Shown: piece after piece, positions 11,690-20,497 of the stretch
How the letters are laid out: the number at the start of each line of letters is the position of its first letter
Position numbering within the stretch: the stretch's first letter is position 1
NCBI GenBank assembly: GCA_964006375.1
Contig: OZ023263.1
Coordinates: 135,050,370 to 135,114,369 of the forward strand
DNA length: 64,000 nucleotides
Direction: 5' to 3'
Source: Tillus elongatus
Taxonomy: Eukaryota; Arthropoda; Insecta; Coleoptera; Cleridae
The notes under the pieces: generated by a model
What the model was told of the DNA's origin: nothing
Database searches by the model: none
What the model saw: only the letters and a program-made list of their open reading frames with translations
Position numbers and translations under genes: made by a program

Positions 11690-13000
11690 TACTTACATTG
11701 ATTCGAATGTTGCCGAATTTTAATTTTGTTTAGCTCTAAGTTCTTTTAGGAAATTACATTGATTCGAGCAGTGCCGAATTTTAATGTTGTTTACCTCCGA
11801 GTTCTTTTAGGAAATTACATTGATTCTAGCGTTACCGAATTTTAATTTTGTTAGTGTAGCTCTGAATTTTGTAGCAAATTACATTGATTCAAGCAGTGTC
11901 GAATTTTTATTAAAAATATTTTAGTAAAATACATTGATTCGAGCAGTGCTGAATTGTAATTTTGTATAACTCTGAGTTCTTTTAGGAAATTACATTTATT
12001 CGAGTAGTGCCGAATTTTTATTAAAAATATTTTAGTAAATTACATTGATTCGGGTATTGCCGAATTTTAATTTTGTATAACTCCGAGTTCTTTTAGGAAA
12101 TTACATTGATTCGAGCAGTGCTGAATTCTAATTTTGTATAACTCCGAGTTCTTTTAGGAAATTACATTAATTGGGGTGTCGCCGAATTTGTATTAAAAAT
12201 ATTTTAGTAAATTACATTGATTCGGGTGTTGCCGAATTTTAATTTTGTTCAGCTCTAAGTTTTTTTAAAGGAAATTACATTGATTCGAGAAGTGCCGAAT
12301 TTTAAATTTGTTTAACTCGGAGTTCTTTTAGGAAATTACATTGATTAGAGCAGTGCCGAATTTTAATTTTGTATATTGTGTAGCTCAGAAGTCTTTTAGG
12401 AAATTACATTGATTCGGGTGTTGCCGAATTTTTATTCTGTTTATTGTGTAGCTCTGAATTCTTTTAGGAAATTACATTGATTCGAACGTTACCGAATTTT
12501 AATTTTGTATAACTCCGAGTTTCGGGTGTTGCCGAAATTATTTTGTTTGTGTAGCTCTGATTTTTTTTTAGGAAATTACATTGATTGGAGCAGTGCCGAA
12601 TTTTTATTTTGTATAACTCCGAGTTCTCTTAGGAAATTACATTGGTTCGAGTGTTGCTGAATTTTTATTAAAAATCTTTTAGGATTTTACATTGATTCGA
12701 GCAGTGCCAAATTTTATGTTTGTGTATCTCTGAATTTTTTTTTAGTAAATTACATTGATTTGAGTGATGCCGAATTTTAATTTTGTATAACTCCGAGTTC
12801 TTTTAGGAAATTACATTGACTCGAGCAATGCCGAATTTTGTTTAAAATATTTTAGGAAATTACGTTGATTCGAGCAGTGCTAAATTTTAATTAAAATTCT
12901 TTAGAAATTACATTGATTCGAGTAGTGTCGAATTTTAATTTTGTGTAACTCCGAGTTCTTTTAGGAAATTACATTGATTGGAGCAGTACTGAATTTTTAT
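11690..13000. repeat. Satellite array, ~60-bp units (about 23 copies)
   Basis: The unit is approximately AAATTACATTGATTCGAGCA, GTGCCGAATTTTAATTTTGT, ATAACTCCGAGTTCTTTTAGG, repeated about 23 times with 10-25% divergence. Some shorter ~48-bp variants carry TTTTTATTAAAAATATTTTAG. It ends directly in front of the polymerase gene, just upstream of a splice-acceptor-like TATGGTTTCAG at ~13,052. It could therefore lie in an intron or near the end of the outer Polinton. Confidence 0.9.
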
Positions 13001-13209
13001 AAATTCAGTTTAATAATACATTTTTGTTTATTGCTTTTCTATGGTTTCAGAAACATTGTCATCATCAGCAGCAGCAGCAACATCATTAGCGTCACCATCA
13101 GCACAACCATCAACTACCGGGGTGAATTGAAAGGCGACCACAACACAAGCCAGCTAAAAAAGCAGCGAGAAGCATTAAATGTCTCATCTGTAATCTGGAT
13201 ATGCCAAAA

Positions 13210-13376
13210 GTGAGTTTTAACAATAAATACATTTTGAAATATTGTATTCAATGTTATAAACCTTAAATATTTGTATAGATTTTTCCTCAAAACGAGTTTT
13301 AACAATAAATGAGTTTGTTTAGGAAATATATTTAATGTCAAACCTTAAATATTTATCGATTTTTCATTTGTTGCAG
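13210..13376 (+). other. Spliceosomal intron 1 of the polymerase gene
   Basis: The donor is AAA|GTGAGT and the acceptor TTTGTTGCAG|GCATC. Removing it joins the two halves of a zinc-finger-like motif in phase 0. The intron contains two ~85-bp direct repeats (TTTTAACAATAAAT, AACCTTAAATATTT). Confidence 0.65.
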
Positions 13377-13773
13377 GCATCATTTGGAGCCCATTTACGC
13401 AGCCTAGAGCGCAAAAACAGAGCTTGTATCGACGGAGAAGATGGCGTGCAACTTATAAAACACGCATTCAATACGAAGCTAACAACATACAGAATACCGG
13501 CCAGAGGTGTAGTGACGAACGTGAGGAACTCTTACAGTATGCCCGACCAGAAGTTTTGCGTACTGTAGGAAAGAAGATGGAGCAACTCGGGTGTCTGAAA
13601 ATTAGTCTTGAACCGTTTGGATTATTTCAACAACCTATCAAACAACTGGAATATATCAAAAGCTTCAACACCCAAGCAACGCCAATCGCTACACCAAAAG
13701 TCAGTCGAAGTAGTGGAGAGATTGGATGATATCATGCAAACCAAAGCCGTTGAGTTTCAGCATCATGAAAGCG

Positions 13774-14003
13774 GTAAGTTTATATGTTTTACATTTTATG
13801 TTTGGAAATATTTTTTTTTACATTTTGTGTTTGGAAATATATTTTCTATATTCAATAGATGACGATATATTTAACAGGCAACGAAGATATCTTTTTTCCT
13901 TTCAGCTTCACCACTCTTAGATTTTCAGACGCTGCTTTGAGGGATTATACATGTTTTCTCAAAAATGTTGTATGCATTTACTTATACTTTTTTCGATTTT
14001 CAG
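13774..14003 (+). other. Spliceosomal intron 2 of the polymerase gene
   Basis: The donor is GCG|GTAAGT and the acceptor CGATTTTCAG|GATGGG. Splicing creates a glycine codon across the junction and joins HHES to WVLQ, matching the usual ES/DSGW motif of this family. The frame is closed inside the intron. Confidence 0.65.
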
Positions 14004-14581
14004 GATGGGTGCTACAAAAATGGCTTTGGTTGGAAGTGAGTGTTGCAAAATTCTCTCCACTAGCAGGCAGTTCCTATATAGAGCTACCCAAGAACATAAT
14101 AGCAAAGAATGCGTGTTTGAACATCCAGAATGCGGATGAGAAATGCTTCATGTGGTCTATCCTCCGCTGTCCACCCTATTGAACATGTTAAGGGTCCTCA
14201 TCGCTTATCTCATTATTTACCGTATGAGAACGAATTGGACTTTACAGGTATTGAATTTCCTGTTTCTTTAAATCAAATTGCTCAGTTTGAACAACAGAAT
14301 AATATTTATATTAATGTTTCGGGTTGAATCAACGTTTTGAGGAGGGGAAATTTAAAGTAGATATTTGTGGGCCCTTATATTTTACAACTTCTCGCAAGAC
14401 TAGGCATGTCAATTTATTACTCTTGATTGATGAAGTCAAGAGCACTAGTGTTTAATAAAAGATATGTCTCGTCTTGTGATAAGTCAGATTTCAAAACGTC
14501 ATAACAGAAAAAAATATGTGATGGTTGTTTAGTTTTTTTCAATAGCAAATAAAACTTAGTTGAACATCAAAAGTATGATTG

Positions 14582-14587
14582 CAATCA
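14582..14587. other. Target site duplication, left (CAATCA)
   Basis: CAATCA directly precedes the AGTAGATAGTGGG terminus and is repeated at 23,757-23,762 directly after the opposite terminus. Excising one copy plus the element leaves the host polymerase reading frame continuous, which independently supports these boundaries. Confidence 0.9.
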
Positions 14588-15205
14588 AGTAGATAGTGGG
14601 ACACCTGGGCTCACCCCCTCCACTTTTTCTGCGCATGCGCGATGACGTCACGCGCATGCGTGTGAGGTTGACAGTTGACAGCTGACCTGTCACAGCTGTC
14701 AATGTCACCTGACCTGTCACAGCTGACAACTGTCAGTGTCAGCTGACCTGTCACAGCTGACAACTGTCAATGTCAGCTGACCTGTCACAGCTGTCAATGT
14801 CAAATGTCAAATGTCATGTGTCATCTGTCACATATCACATTTGACCTGTCTGATGACGTCAAATGTTCCAAGATGTCCGATCCTGACAGTTGTTACCTGT
14901 CATGATGTTCCATAGATAGCCACAGCCCGGGTTAGGTCTCCATGTGTTTGTTATCAACTGTCATATGTCACATCTGACCTGTCTGATGACGTCAAATGTT
15001 CCAAGATGGCTACAATCAGGTTAGGTCTCCATGTGCTTGTTGTCATCTGTCTGAGGGCTGTCACATCTGACCTGTCTGCTGACGTCAAATGTTCCAAGAT
15101 GGCTACAACCCGGGTTCGGTCTCCATGTGTTTGTCGAATCTCTGCTATCTGCTTGTTTGTTAAGGTTATGTTCGTATACATGTGTTGTATGACATATAAG
15201 CATGC
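14588..15205 (+). repeat. Left terminal inverted repeat of the 9.2-kb element
   Basis: It begins AGTAGATAGTGGGACACCTG, then a GC-rich block with GCGCATGCGCGATGACGTCA. Tandem AGCTGACCTGTCACAGCTGTC units and repeated TGATGACGTCAAATGTTCCA blocks follow. It matches the reverse complement of 23,198-23,756 with small indels in the number of GTCA-type units. The GACGTCA palindromes are CRE-like, and dense GTCA/TGAC motifs could bind a bZIP or terminal protein; this is inference. Confidence 0.88.
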
Positions 15206-15370
15206 TGATTCCCCGCTATCTGATTGTTTGTTAAGGTTATGTTCGTATACATGTGTTGTATGACATATAAGCATGCTGATTCCTGCTATCTGACTGTTTG
15301 TTAAGGTTATGTTCGTACACACACGTGTTACATGTTGATTTCCCGCGTTATCTGATTGTTTGTTGAGGTT
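15130..15370 (+). repeat. ~73-bp tandem repeats at the inner edge of the left TIR
   Basis: Three to four units contain GCTATCTGATTGTTTGTTAA, GGTTATGTTCGTATACATGT and GTTGTATGACATATAAGCATG. The first unit overlaps the end of the inverted repeat; the opposite end carries only one degenerate unit. Confidence 0.75.
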
Positions 15371-16385
15371 ACGTTTGTATTTGTTATGTCGCCAACCCGC
15401 TATCTGAATGTTTGTATTGTTGTTGCTAGGTAATTTCGGTTTTGGCGGGAAATTTGAATTTTATTGAAAATTAGCGTCTTTCATGTTCAGAGTCTAACTT
15501 GTCTTAGAGGGGAATATTCTATTGGAAATTGGTAGAGTGAGAGAACATTCCCTTATAAGGCGAGTTAGGCTTTGAACACACACATTCGGTTTAGCCATAC
15601 ATACAGATATGAGAGAGAGATAGACAGACAATTTGAAATCTGGTTTGAAAGAAAAGCATTCGCCTGAAATTAGATTTGAACCCCCGACCTCGAACTGACC
15701 GTATATATATCTAACATACATGTATCATCGCTACACCAATTACTCCACACAGACACTCAATATAAGGTTTGTTCGATGCATGTATATATAAAACAAAACC
15801 AGCTGTTGTTTACATATGATAATTAAACGCTTTTATCTAGTTGTGTAGGCGTTATCTCTATTACATTCCAATTTTAACACAAGAGAGGAACTTTAATTTT
15901 AAAAATATTGGGGAAATATATCTATAGTAAAATAGATTTAAACACGTTCCAATACATATGTAATATCAAATCTAAAAACAAAACGTTTGATTATAATATT
16001 AAATCGAAAACAAACGTATTTGCAAATGCAAATTAACCTGTTTCCTAAAATGGTAAGATAAATGTTATCAGTTTTACGTAGGTGTCAGTTTATGTGAGTG
16101 TTTTCTATTACAGTGAATCCAAATAATATTGTGGGGGCGTGTATATATAAGGATCGATCAAAAATACAAGTAACAAAACTCAATTTAACAACAAACTAAC
16201 TTTGATATACGGTTGTTTGATATGTGTTGTTTGAAACGAATGTAAACAGACTGTTGATATATGAATATATAAAGGGGTTAATCAAAATGCAACAAAATAA
16301 AAATAAAACAACTGATTTACATACAATAAAAATTTATTAGGATTAATTAAGCTGTACATATTGATACATAAAGGACATACTATTA
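15371..16385. other. Non-coding stretch inside the element; tRNA-like B-box at ~15,675
   Basis: There is no convincing gene in this ~1 kb. On the minus strand GGGGGTTCAAATCTAATTT (~15,665-15,685) fits a B box and TTGGTGTAGCGATG (~15,735) fits an A box. However, the T-stem does not pair, so I do not call a tRNA gene. The remainder is AT-rich. Two TATATATAA/TATATAAAG motifs lie near 16,145 and 16,270. Confidence 0.45.
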
Positions 16386-17577
16386 TTACATAATGGCTCT
16401 AACGATGCCCGTTAGAGGTTTATATTCCAATACACTGTCATGAATAACCAAACAATAAACACGCGTGTTGTTAGGGAAGTTCGAGCGGCTCATAAATTCC
16501 ACCTTAATGTCCACCGTTGAAGACTTGAGTGACTCGTTCTGGTGCTGACAGTCAATCATAAATAGAGCTCGGTCTTTAAACTCGTCATAATTCAAGATAG
16601 GCTCCGACATGTTTTTATAACAGAAGCTTTTTTGAAAATCTGTATACATGTGATAGGCTTCCGCATATTTAGATTTCTCAAAATCCATATTCATAGATTC
16701 ATAAGGGTAGCATTCTGAATTTAGAAACACTCGGAGATCCAACATACCAATGTTATCGAAATAGTCTGGCCTCTTCCTTACGTTATCTTTACGATCTGTT
16801 TGAAATGCTATAATCACACATCGAGGTCTTTCCAAGTTGGTTGCAGTTTTAACAGCCCACACATCTCTGTTGATATCTCTGAGTGATGGTAACTCATATA
16901 TGTCCCATTTGCGGTATGCGAGAAATATAGATGTCTTTTGCTATTTTATCCATCAGTTCCAATTTCATTTTATCATTGGGAAAGACATGTTTTACCTTTA
17001 AAAACATATTGGTTACGGTAATTTTTGCTCGTGCCGTACCTGTGCTGTAATAGCCGTTGGAATCGTTTCGAACTCTTGTAAAGCGGAAAGTATGTTTGCC
17101 ACAGAGAACTCCTTTGAAATGATGAAAGAAACTGAAGAGAAACCAAACAGGTATGAGCATGTGAAACTTGTTATCATTTAAGGTGATGTGCTCCGACGAC
17201 ACATTCAGTCCGGCATTGCTAAGAGATTGGGCTTCATTCTTACTGAAGGATAGCAGACTTTTGATGATTGTTGTGGTGTATGGGTCTCGCACTCGTTCCA
17301 CTTCCTTGTTATTTAACTCATAGGTCATTGATTCAAACAGAGCTGCTCCTCCATTATTTGACAGATAACAAGCACCATTGGCATCTTGGACTGCTAAAGG
17401 TTCCAGAGCACCTTCGATTATTAGAGCTGACTCGGCCAGACATACGAACGCATCTTGTTGGTTGATGGCTATTTCAATTTCATCGCTGTTACCAAACGAT
17501 TTAGTTGGTGAATAGTAAGAGCGCAGTTCTTCTCGATCGATGGCATCATCTTTGAATATTTCTAGTTTTGACGACAT
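16386..17577 (-). pseudogene. Major capsid protein, double jelly-roll type (one frameshift)
   Basis: Two adjoining minus-strand frames (17,577-16,894 and the continuation to 16,386) encode one protein of about 395 residues. It starts MSSKLEIFKDD. Recognisable blocks are IAINQQDAFVCLAESALIIEG, the LFESMTYELNNKEVERVRDP segment and HTFRFTRVRND in the first half. ELPSLRDINRDVWAVKTATN, RCVIIAFQTDRKD and FLNSECYPYESMN follow in the second. This arrangement is that of the insect Polinton double jelly-roll (DJR-like) capsid family, the building block of an icosahedral shell. A one-base slip near 16,915 (after AKDIYIS) breaks the frame. The homologue at 42,578-43,780 is far more decayed. Start chosen at the ATG aligned with that homologue (MLTKLHIF). 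Confidence 0.82.
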
Positions 17578-17684
17578 GATAACCCAGGCTTTTCAGGAAC
17601 TCAATATTATCGGGACGAAGCGTACCCTTTGAAGTGTCTGACTCAACTGAATTTGTTTTGGTAGATGCACTTGCTTTTATATCC

Positions 17685-18406
17685 TTAAAGACCAACATAC
17701 TGAGCAACTTTTATAAGTTTCAAGCGAACAGACACCTCTTCACCTTGAAAGTTGACAGGAACTGAATCTTGGTCGACGATGTCGATGCTTATATTGGAAA
17801 TCTCTTGCTTGTTCACCGGCAAGTAAATTAAGTTTTTAGGTTCTATGTCGATTGCGTAGCCAGGATCAACCATCGGAGCAAACTCATACAGCGTATGTGA
17901 GGGTTATCCGTTATAATAGGAACCATACACAATATTGGTTTCTATGCGAATCTGTCTAACATCCACTATTTCAACAGGTAAATCAGATTCATAAAAGATG
18001 TCCGGTTGAAGAACTTGTTTTGAAAAGCCCAACATTCGCCCAATCGAACCATCAAATTCAAAATTGACATTTGTATAACACTTTAGTTTACATTTGATGG
18101 TGTTCGGATTAGGTATCAGAATCAGAGCCTGTTGCTTTTGTTCGTGTGTTGCTGTAGCACCAACAAGTTCATTTTGAAGTCACTCTTCCAAGTGTGTTAT
18201 TTCATAAGCACCGGTGGGTATCGTGATGGTTCGCCAACCGGTTCCTTCTTTTACATGAAATTTGTTTTTACCTTCATAGATGTTGGGTATGTTGTTGTAG
18301 GTGTGAAAGCCTATCAAAGCAACAGCATAACTACCATTCAAAACAATTGGTGGATGTCTGACGACAGATGGGAGCTGTGGTCTTTCAACACAAAGGTGTG
18401 CGCCAT
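17685..18406 (-). pseudogene. Penton-like minor capsid protein (frameshift and two stops)
   Basis: The frame begins at an ATG at 18,406 (MAHTFVLKDH). A one-base loss near 18,350 shifts it, after which GSYAVALIGFHTYNNIPNIY and TITIPTGAYEITHLEE are read. An in-frame stop at ~18,180 and another at ~17,907 interrupt it. Between and after them GRMLGFSKQVL, LYEFAPMVDPGYAIDIEP and QDSVPVNFQGEEVSVRLKL continue the protein to ~240 residues. The same blocks in the same order occur at 41,699-42,430. The family is the single jelly-roll penton/minor capsid protein of Polintons and adintovirus-like elements; the identification rests on position beside the capsid gene and remembered motif patterns. Confidence 0.7.
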
Positions 18407-18438
18407 GACTGATACACACAGGCTACTGTTTGAGTCTT

Positions 18439-18872
18439 TTATTGCAAAAATTGTAAACACAAGTGACCACAATTAAATGTGTTGTATGTTTGATACACAT
18501 CATGATTATACAGTATGGAATAGTCTTTAAGGTAACGTTGCAGCTCCACAGGAGGCTTCAGGTTTCCATACGAGTCAAAGTACTCGACGATGTCACCACG
18601 TTTCCTCACAGCAACCCAATGACTGCCTGGCTGCTTGTGTGTTTGCAAATTCATGATGAACGATACATTTTACGTGGTCCATTGCATGGAAGCACATCTC
18701 GCATGTATACACCTCTAAAATATGGGATTTTCATTTTACCAGCAAACTTGACAAGATCTACATTTGTCAGAGGTATTGCTGGTAAACACTTTAGTTTTTT
18801 GGTTTTTGCAGATACAACCCATAACCGGAGAGCTGTTTCTTGAGATATATGCCTTTGCCCAGTCTCTTGCAT
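18439..18872 (-). pseudogene. Adenain-like cysteine protease (PRO), one frameshift
   Basis: This is a maturation protease of the adenovirus-protease/Ulp1 type that would cleave capsid precursors. The N-terminal part reads PLTNVDLVKFAGKMKIPYFRG; a one-base loss near 18,668 changes frame. The rest shows the catalytic histidine in GSHWVAVRK, the aspartate in YFDSYGN, and the cysteine in CGHLCLQFL near the end at 18,439. The His-Asp-Cys order fits the family. The reading frame overlaps the 3' end of the minor capsid gene by about 80 bp; the true start may be the internal ATG of MKIPYFRG (~18,745). It lies between minor capsid and penton genes, as in the second gene set. Only the frameshift prevents a full product. 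Confidence 0.82.
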
Positions 18873-19300
18873 TTTGGCTTAAATTTCAAGCCACTCCCTC
18901 TCCTGCCCATCGCGATGGCTTCCATTGTTTTGTTGTGCCGTTCTTCCTCCTCCAGTTTCTGCTTCGCAGACTTGGCATCGTTCACGGCTTTGGCAATACC
19001 TGCAGCACCACCACCCAGAGCTCCTAGTGCTGACAGCCCACCAAATATCAGAGGCAACAGCGGAAGGAAGCCTCCGCTTTTAGGTATTGGAATAACTCGA
19101 GGTTTCTGCACATTCTTACGCCCACCAATGTTTCTAACGATTGTATGAGCTATATCAAACACGGCGTTCTCTGTTGGAATAAGGTTTCTATCTTTTATAA
19201 CTTCCCCAATCAGGCTTATTATGTTTTTAAAGGGAACCTTCTTCTTTGGCTTCGAGTTGATAACATAAAGCCCCTCACCAAGTTTTCTGTTAACTTTCAT
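18791..19300 (-). CDS. Minor capsid protein pX/pVI-like
   Basis: An open frame of 169 residues. The N-terminal half is basic (KPKKKVPFKNIISL, RNIGGRKNVQKPRVIPIPK). A glycine/alanine-rich hydrophobic stretch follows (GGFLPLLPLIFGGLSALGAL and GGGAAGIAKAVND, residues ~85-115). Then a helical charged segment (AKQKLEEEERHNKTMEAIA) leads to a C-terminus with GKGIYLKKQLSGYGLYL. This architecture is typical of the Polinton minor capsid protein compared with adenovirus pX/pVI, whose amphipathic region binds membrane or DNA. The homologue at 40,870-41,320 is fused downstream of a PLA2 domain; here no PLA2 domain precedes it. It is one of the few intact genes of the element. Confidence 0.72.
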   Translation of the reverse strand: MKVNRKLGEGLYVINSKPKKKVPFKNIISLIGEVIKDRNLIPTENAVFDIAHTIVRNIGGRKNVQKPRVIPIPKSGGFLPLLPLIFGGLSALGALGGGAAGIAKAVNDAKSAKQKLEEEERHNKTMEAIAMGRRGSGLKFKPKCKRLGKGIYLKKQLSGYGLYLQKPKN

Positions 19301-19445
19301 GGTGTTTCTAACGCCCGCAACGTTTCAGAAAAACCTGTGTCCGGCTTTGTTAATAACAACCCTCACTCTGTGACACCAACATGCATACTGACTGGGTGTC
19401 TCACTTGTATTCATATATATCTACACACCCAAAAATATAGTTTAG
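19301..19445. promoter_or_regulatory. Divergent intergenic region between minor capsid and ATPase genes
   Basis: About 150 bp separates two divergently read gene blocks (minor capsid-protease-penton-capsid leftward; ATPase-DUF8207 rightward). The second gene set has the same divergent layout at 32,351-32,418, so a shared bidirectional promoter is likely. No clear TATA element was picked out. Confidence 0.4.
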
Positions 19446-20143
19446 TTTAAGTTAACCAGCAAACACGCTTCTGCCTTACCCATTACAAATATAGACGATG
19501 TTGTTACGGACACAGCTAAACAACAACTGAGGCATGGTCCTCTCTTTCCAAACACCGTTCGCTGTATCATATGTGGTCCTGGTGAGTGTGGTAAAACTAA
19601 TGTCATGCTGAGTTTATTGTTTGAAGCAAACGGTTTAAAATTTGATAACGTGTATGTGTATTCAAAGTCTCTGTATCAACCGAAATACAAGATGTTAAAG
19701 GAGGTGTTGAATGCAACAAAAGGTGTTGGTTACTATCCTTATAGAGAAAACGATGAAATATTAGATCCGGAAGATGCAAGGACAACTCTGTGTTTATATT
19801 TGATGATGTAGCTTGTGACAACCAAGATAAAATAAGAGCATACTTCAGTATGGGCAGACATAAGAATATTGATTCATTCTATCTCTGTCAAACATATACA
19901 CGAATACCCAAACATCTGGTACGTGACAACACCAATGTTATTGTGTTATTCAAGCAAGATGAAACCAATTTAAAACATGTGTACGACGATCATGTGACCA
20001 CCGATATGGACTTTAAACAATTTAAAACTATCTGCTACCAATGCTGGAAAGATAATAAGTATGGTGTGTTGGTGATTATGAAGGAAAATGATGTACACAA
20101 AGGTCGATATAGAAAAGGATTCGATAGATATATATTATTCTAA
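19446..20143 (+). pseudogene. FtsK/HerA-type DNA-packaging ATPase (frameshift)
   Basis: A P-loop CGPGECGKTNVM (Walker A, ~19,575-19,610) is followed by VYVYSKSLYQPKYKML. A one-base slip near 19,780 precedes Walker B (VFIFDDVACD, ~19,793), then GRHKNIDSFYLCQTYTRIP (the sensor/arginine-rich segment) and NVIVLFKQDETNLKHVYDDH. The product is the A32-like genome-packaging ATPase found in Polintons and many DNA viruses; it pumps DNA into the capsid. No ATG precedes the conserved LPITNIDDVV start, so the initiation codon has also been lost or lies in an upstream exon. A close but more damaged copy is at 31,661-32,350. Confidence 0.85.
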
Positions 20144-20154
20144 CTGGTTACAAA

Positions 20155-20290
20155 CAATGGTAGACAGGACAGTCAGCTGTCTAACACAGCTGTCATACAG
20201 GTGTCTAACACAGCTGTCATACAGGTGTCATACAGCTGTCTAACACAGCTGTCTAACACAGCTGTCTAACACAGCTGTCTAACATGACAG
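20155..20290 (+). repeat. Short tandem CAGCTGTCTAACA repeats
   Basis: Ten or so units of 13-18 bp (CAGCTGTCTAACA, CAGCTGTCATACAGGTGTC) fill the gap between the ATPase and DUF8207-like genes. They resemble the CAGCTGTC units in the terminal inverted repeats, so they may bind the same protein. Confidence 0.75.
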
Positions 20291-20497
20291 ACGGACATCG
20301 TGATAAATAAGAAGACATGTAACATGACGGAGTCAGTATACGTTAAACCACCGCACAACCTGTATCGCTCAAACAAATGATTAGACCGGCTGGTAACACC
20401 GACCAGTTGTAGCACAATGGAAGTGCTGGGTAAGGAAGAGTGAAAAGTTAAGAAAAGGATTTTACAACTTGCTGACAATATTCAAAAAAAACATTTA

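Larger units (their letters stand above)
13053..14587 (+). pseudogene. Polinton-type DNA polymerase B, N-terminal part (decayed, with introns)
   Basis: This is the 5' half of a protein-primed family B DNA polymerase of the Polinton/Maverick type. The enzyme would replicate the element by protein priming. A zinc-finger-like segment (KCLICNLDMPK, then ASFGAHLRSLERKN) is split by an intron at 13,210-13,376 (GTGAGT..TTGCAG). A second intron at 13,774-14,003 (GTAAGT..TTTCAG) precedes the conserved LAGSSYIELPKNI, DEKCFMW and LDFTGIEFPVSL motifs typical of this family's N-terminal domain. A CxxC segment (CDGCLVFF) lies near 14,519-14,545. Frameshifts near 13,530, 13,700, 14,165 and 14,325 and a stop near 14,550 make it a pseudogene. 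The inner element at 14,588 interrupts it and the gene resumes at 23,757. Family identity is from remembered motif patterns and I am confident of it. Confidence 0.82.

Noticed and set aside
14954..15322. Open frames in the terminal inverted repeats (e.g. 14,954-15,322 minus, 23,168-23,437 plus)
   Set aside because: They are periodic translations of tandem GACGTCAAATGTTCCAAGAT-type units and appear in both TIRs only because the DNA is repeated.
19603..19821. Minus-strand frame over the ATPase (72 codons)
   Set aside because: Antisense shadow of the Walker A region; the plus-strand motif evidence is decisive.
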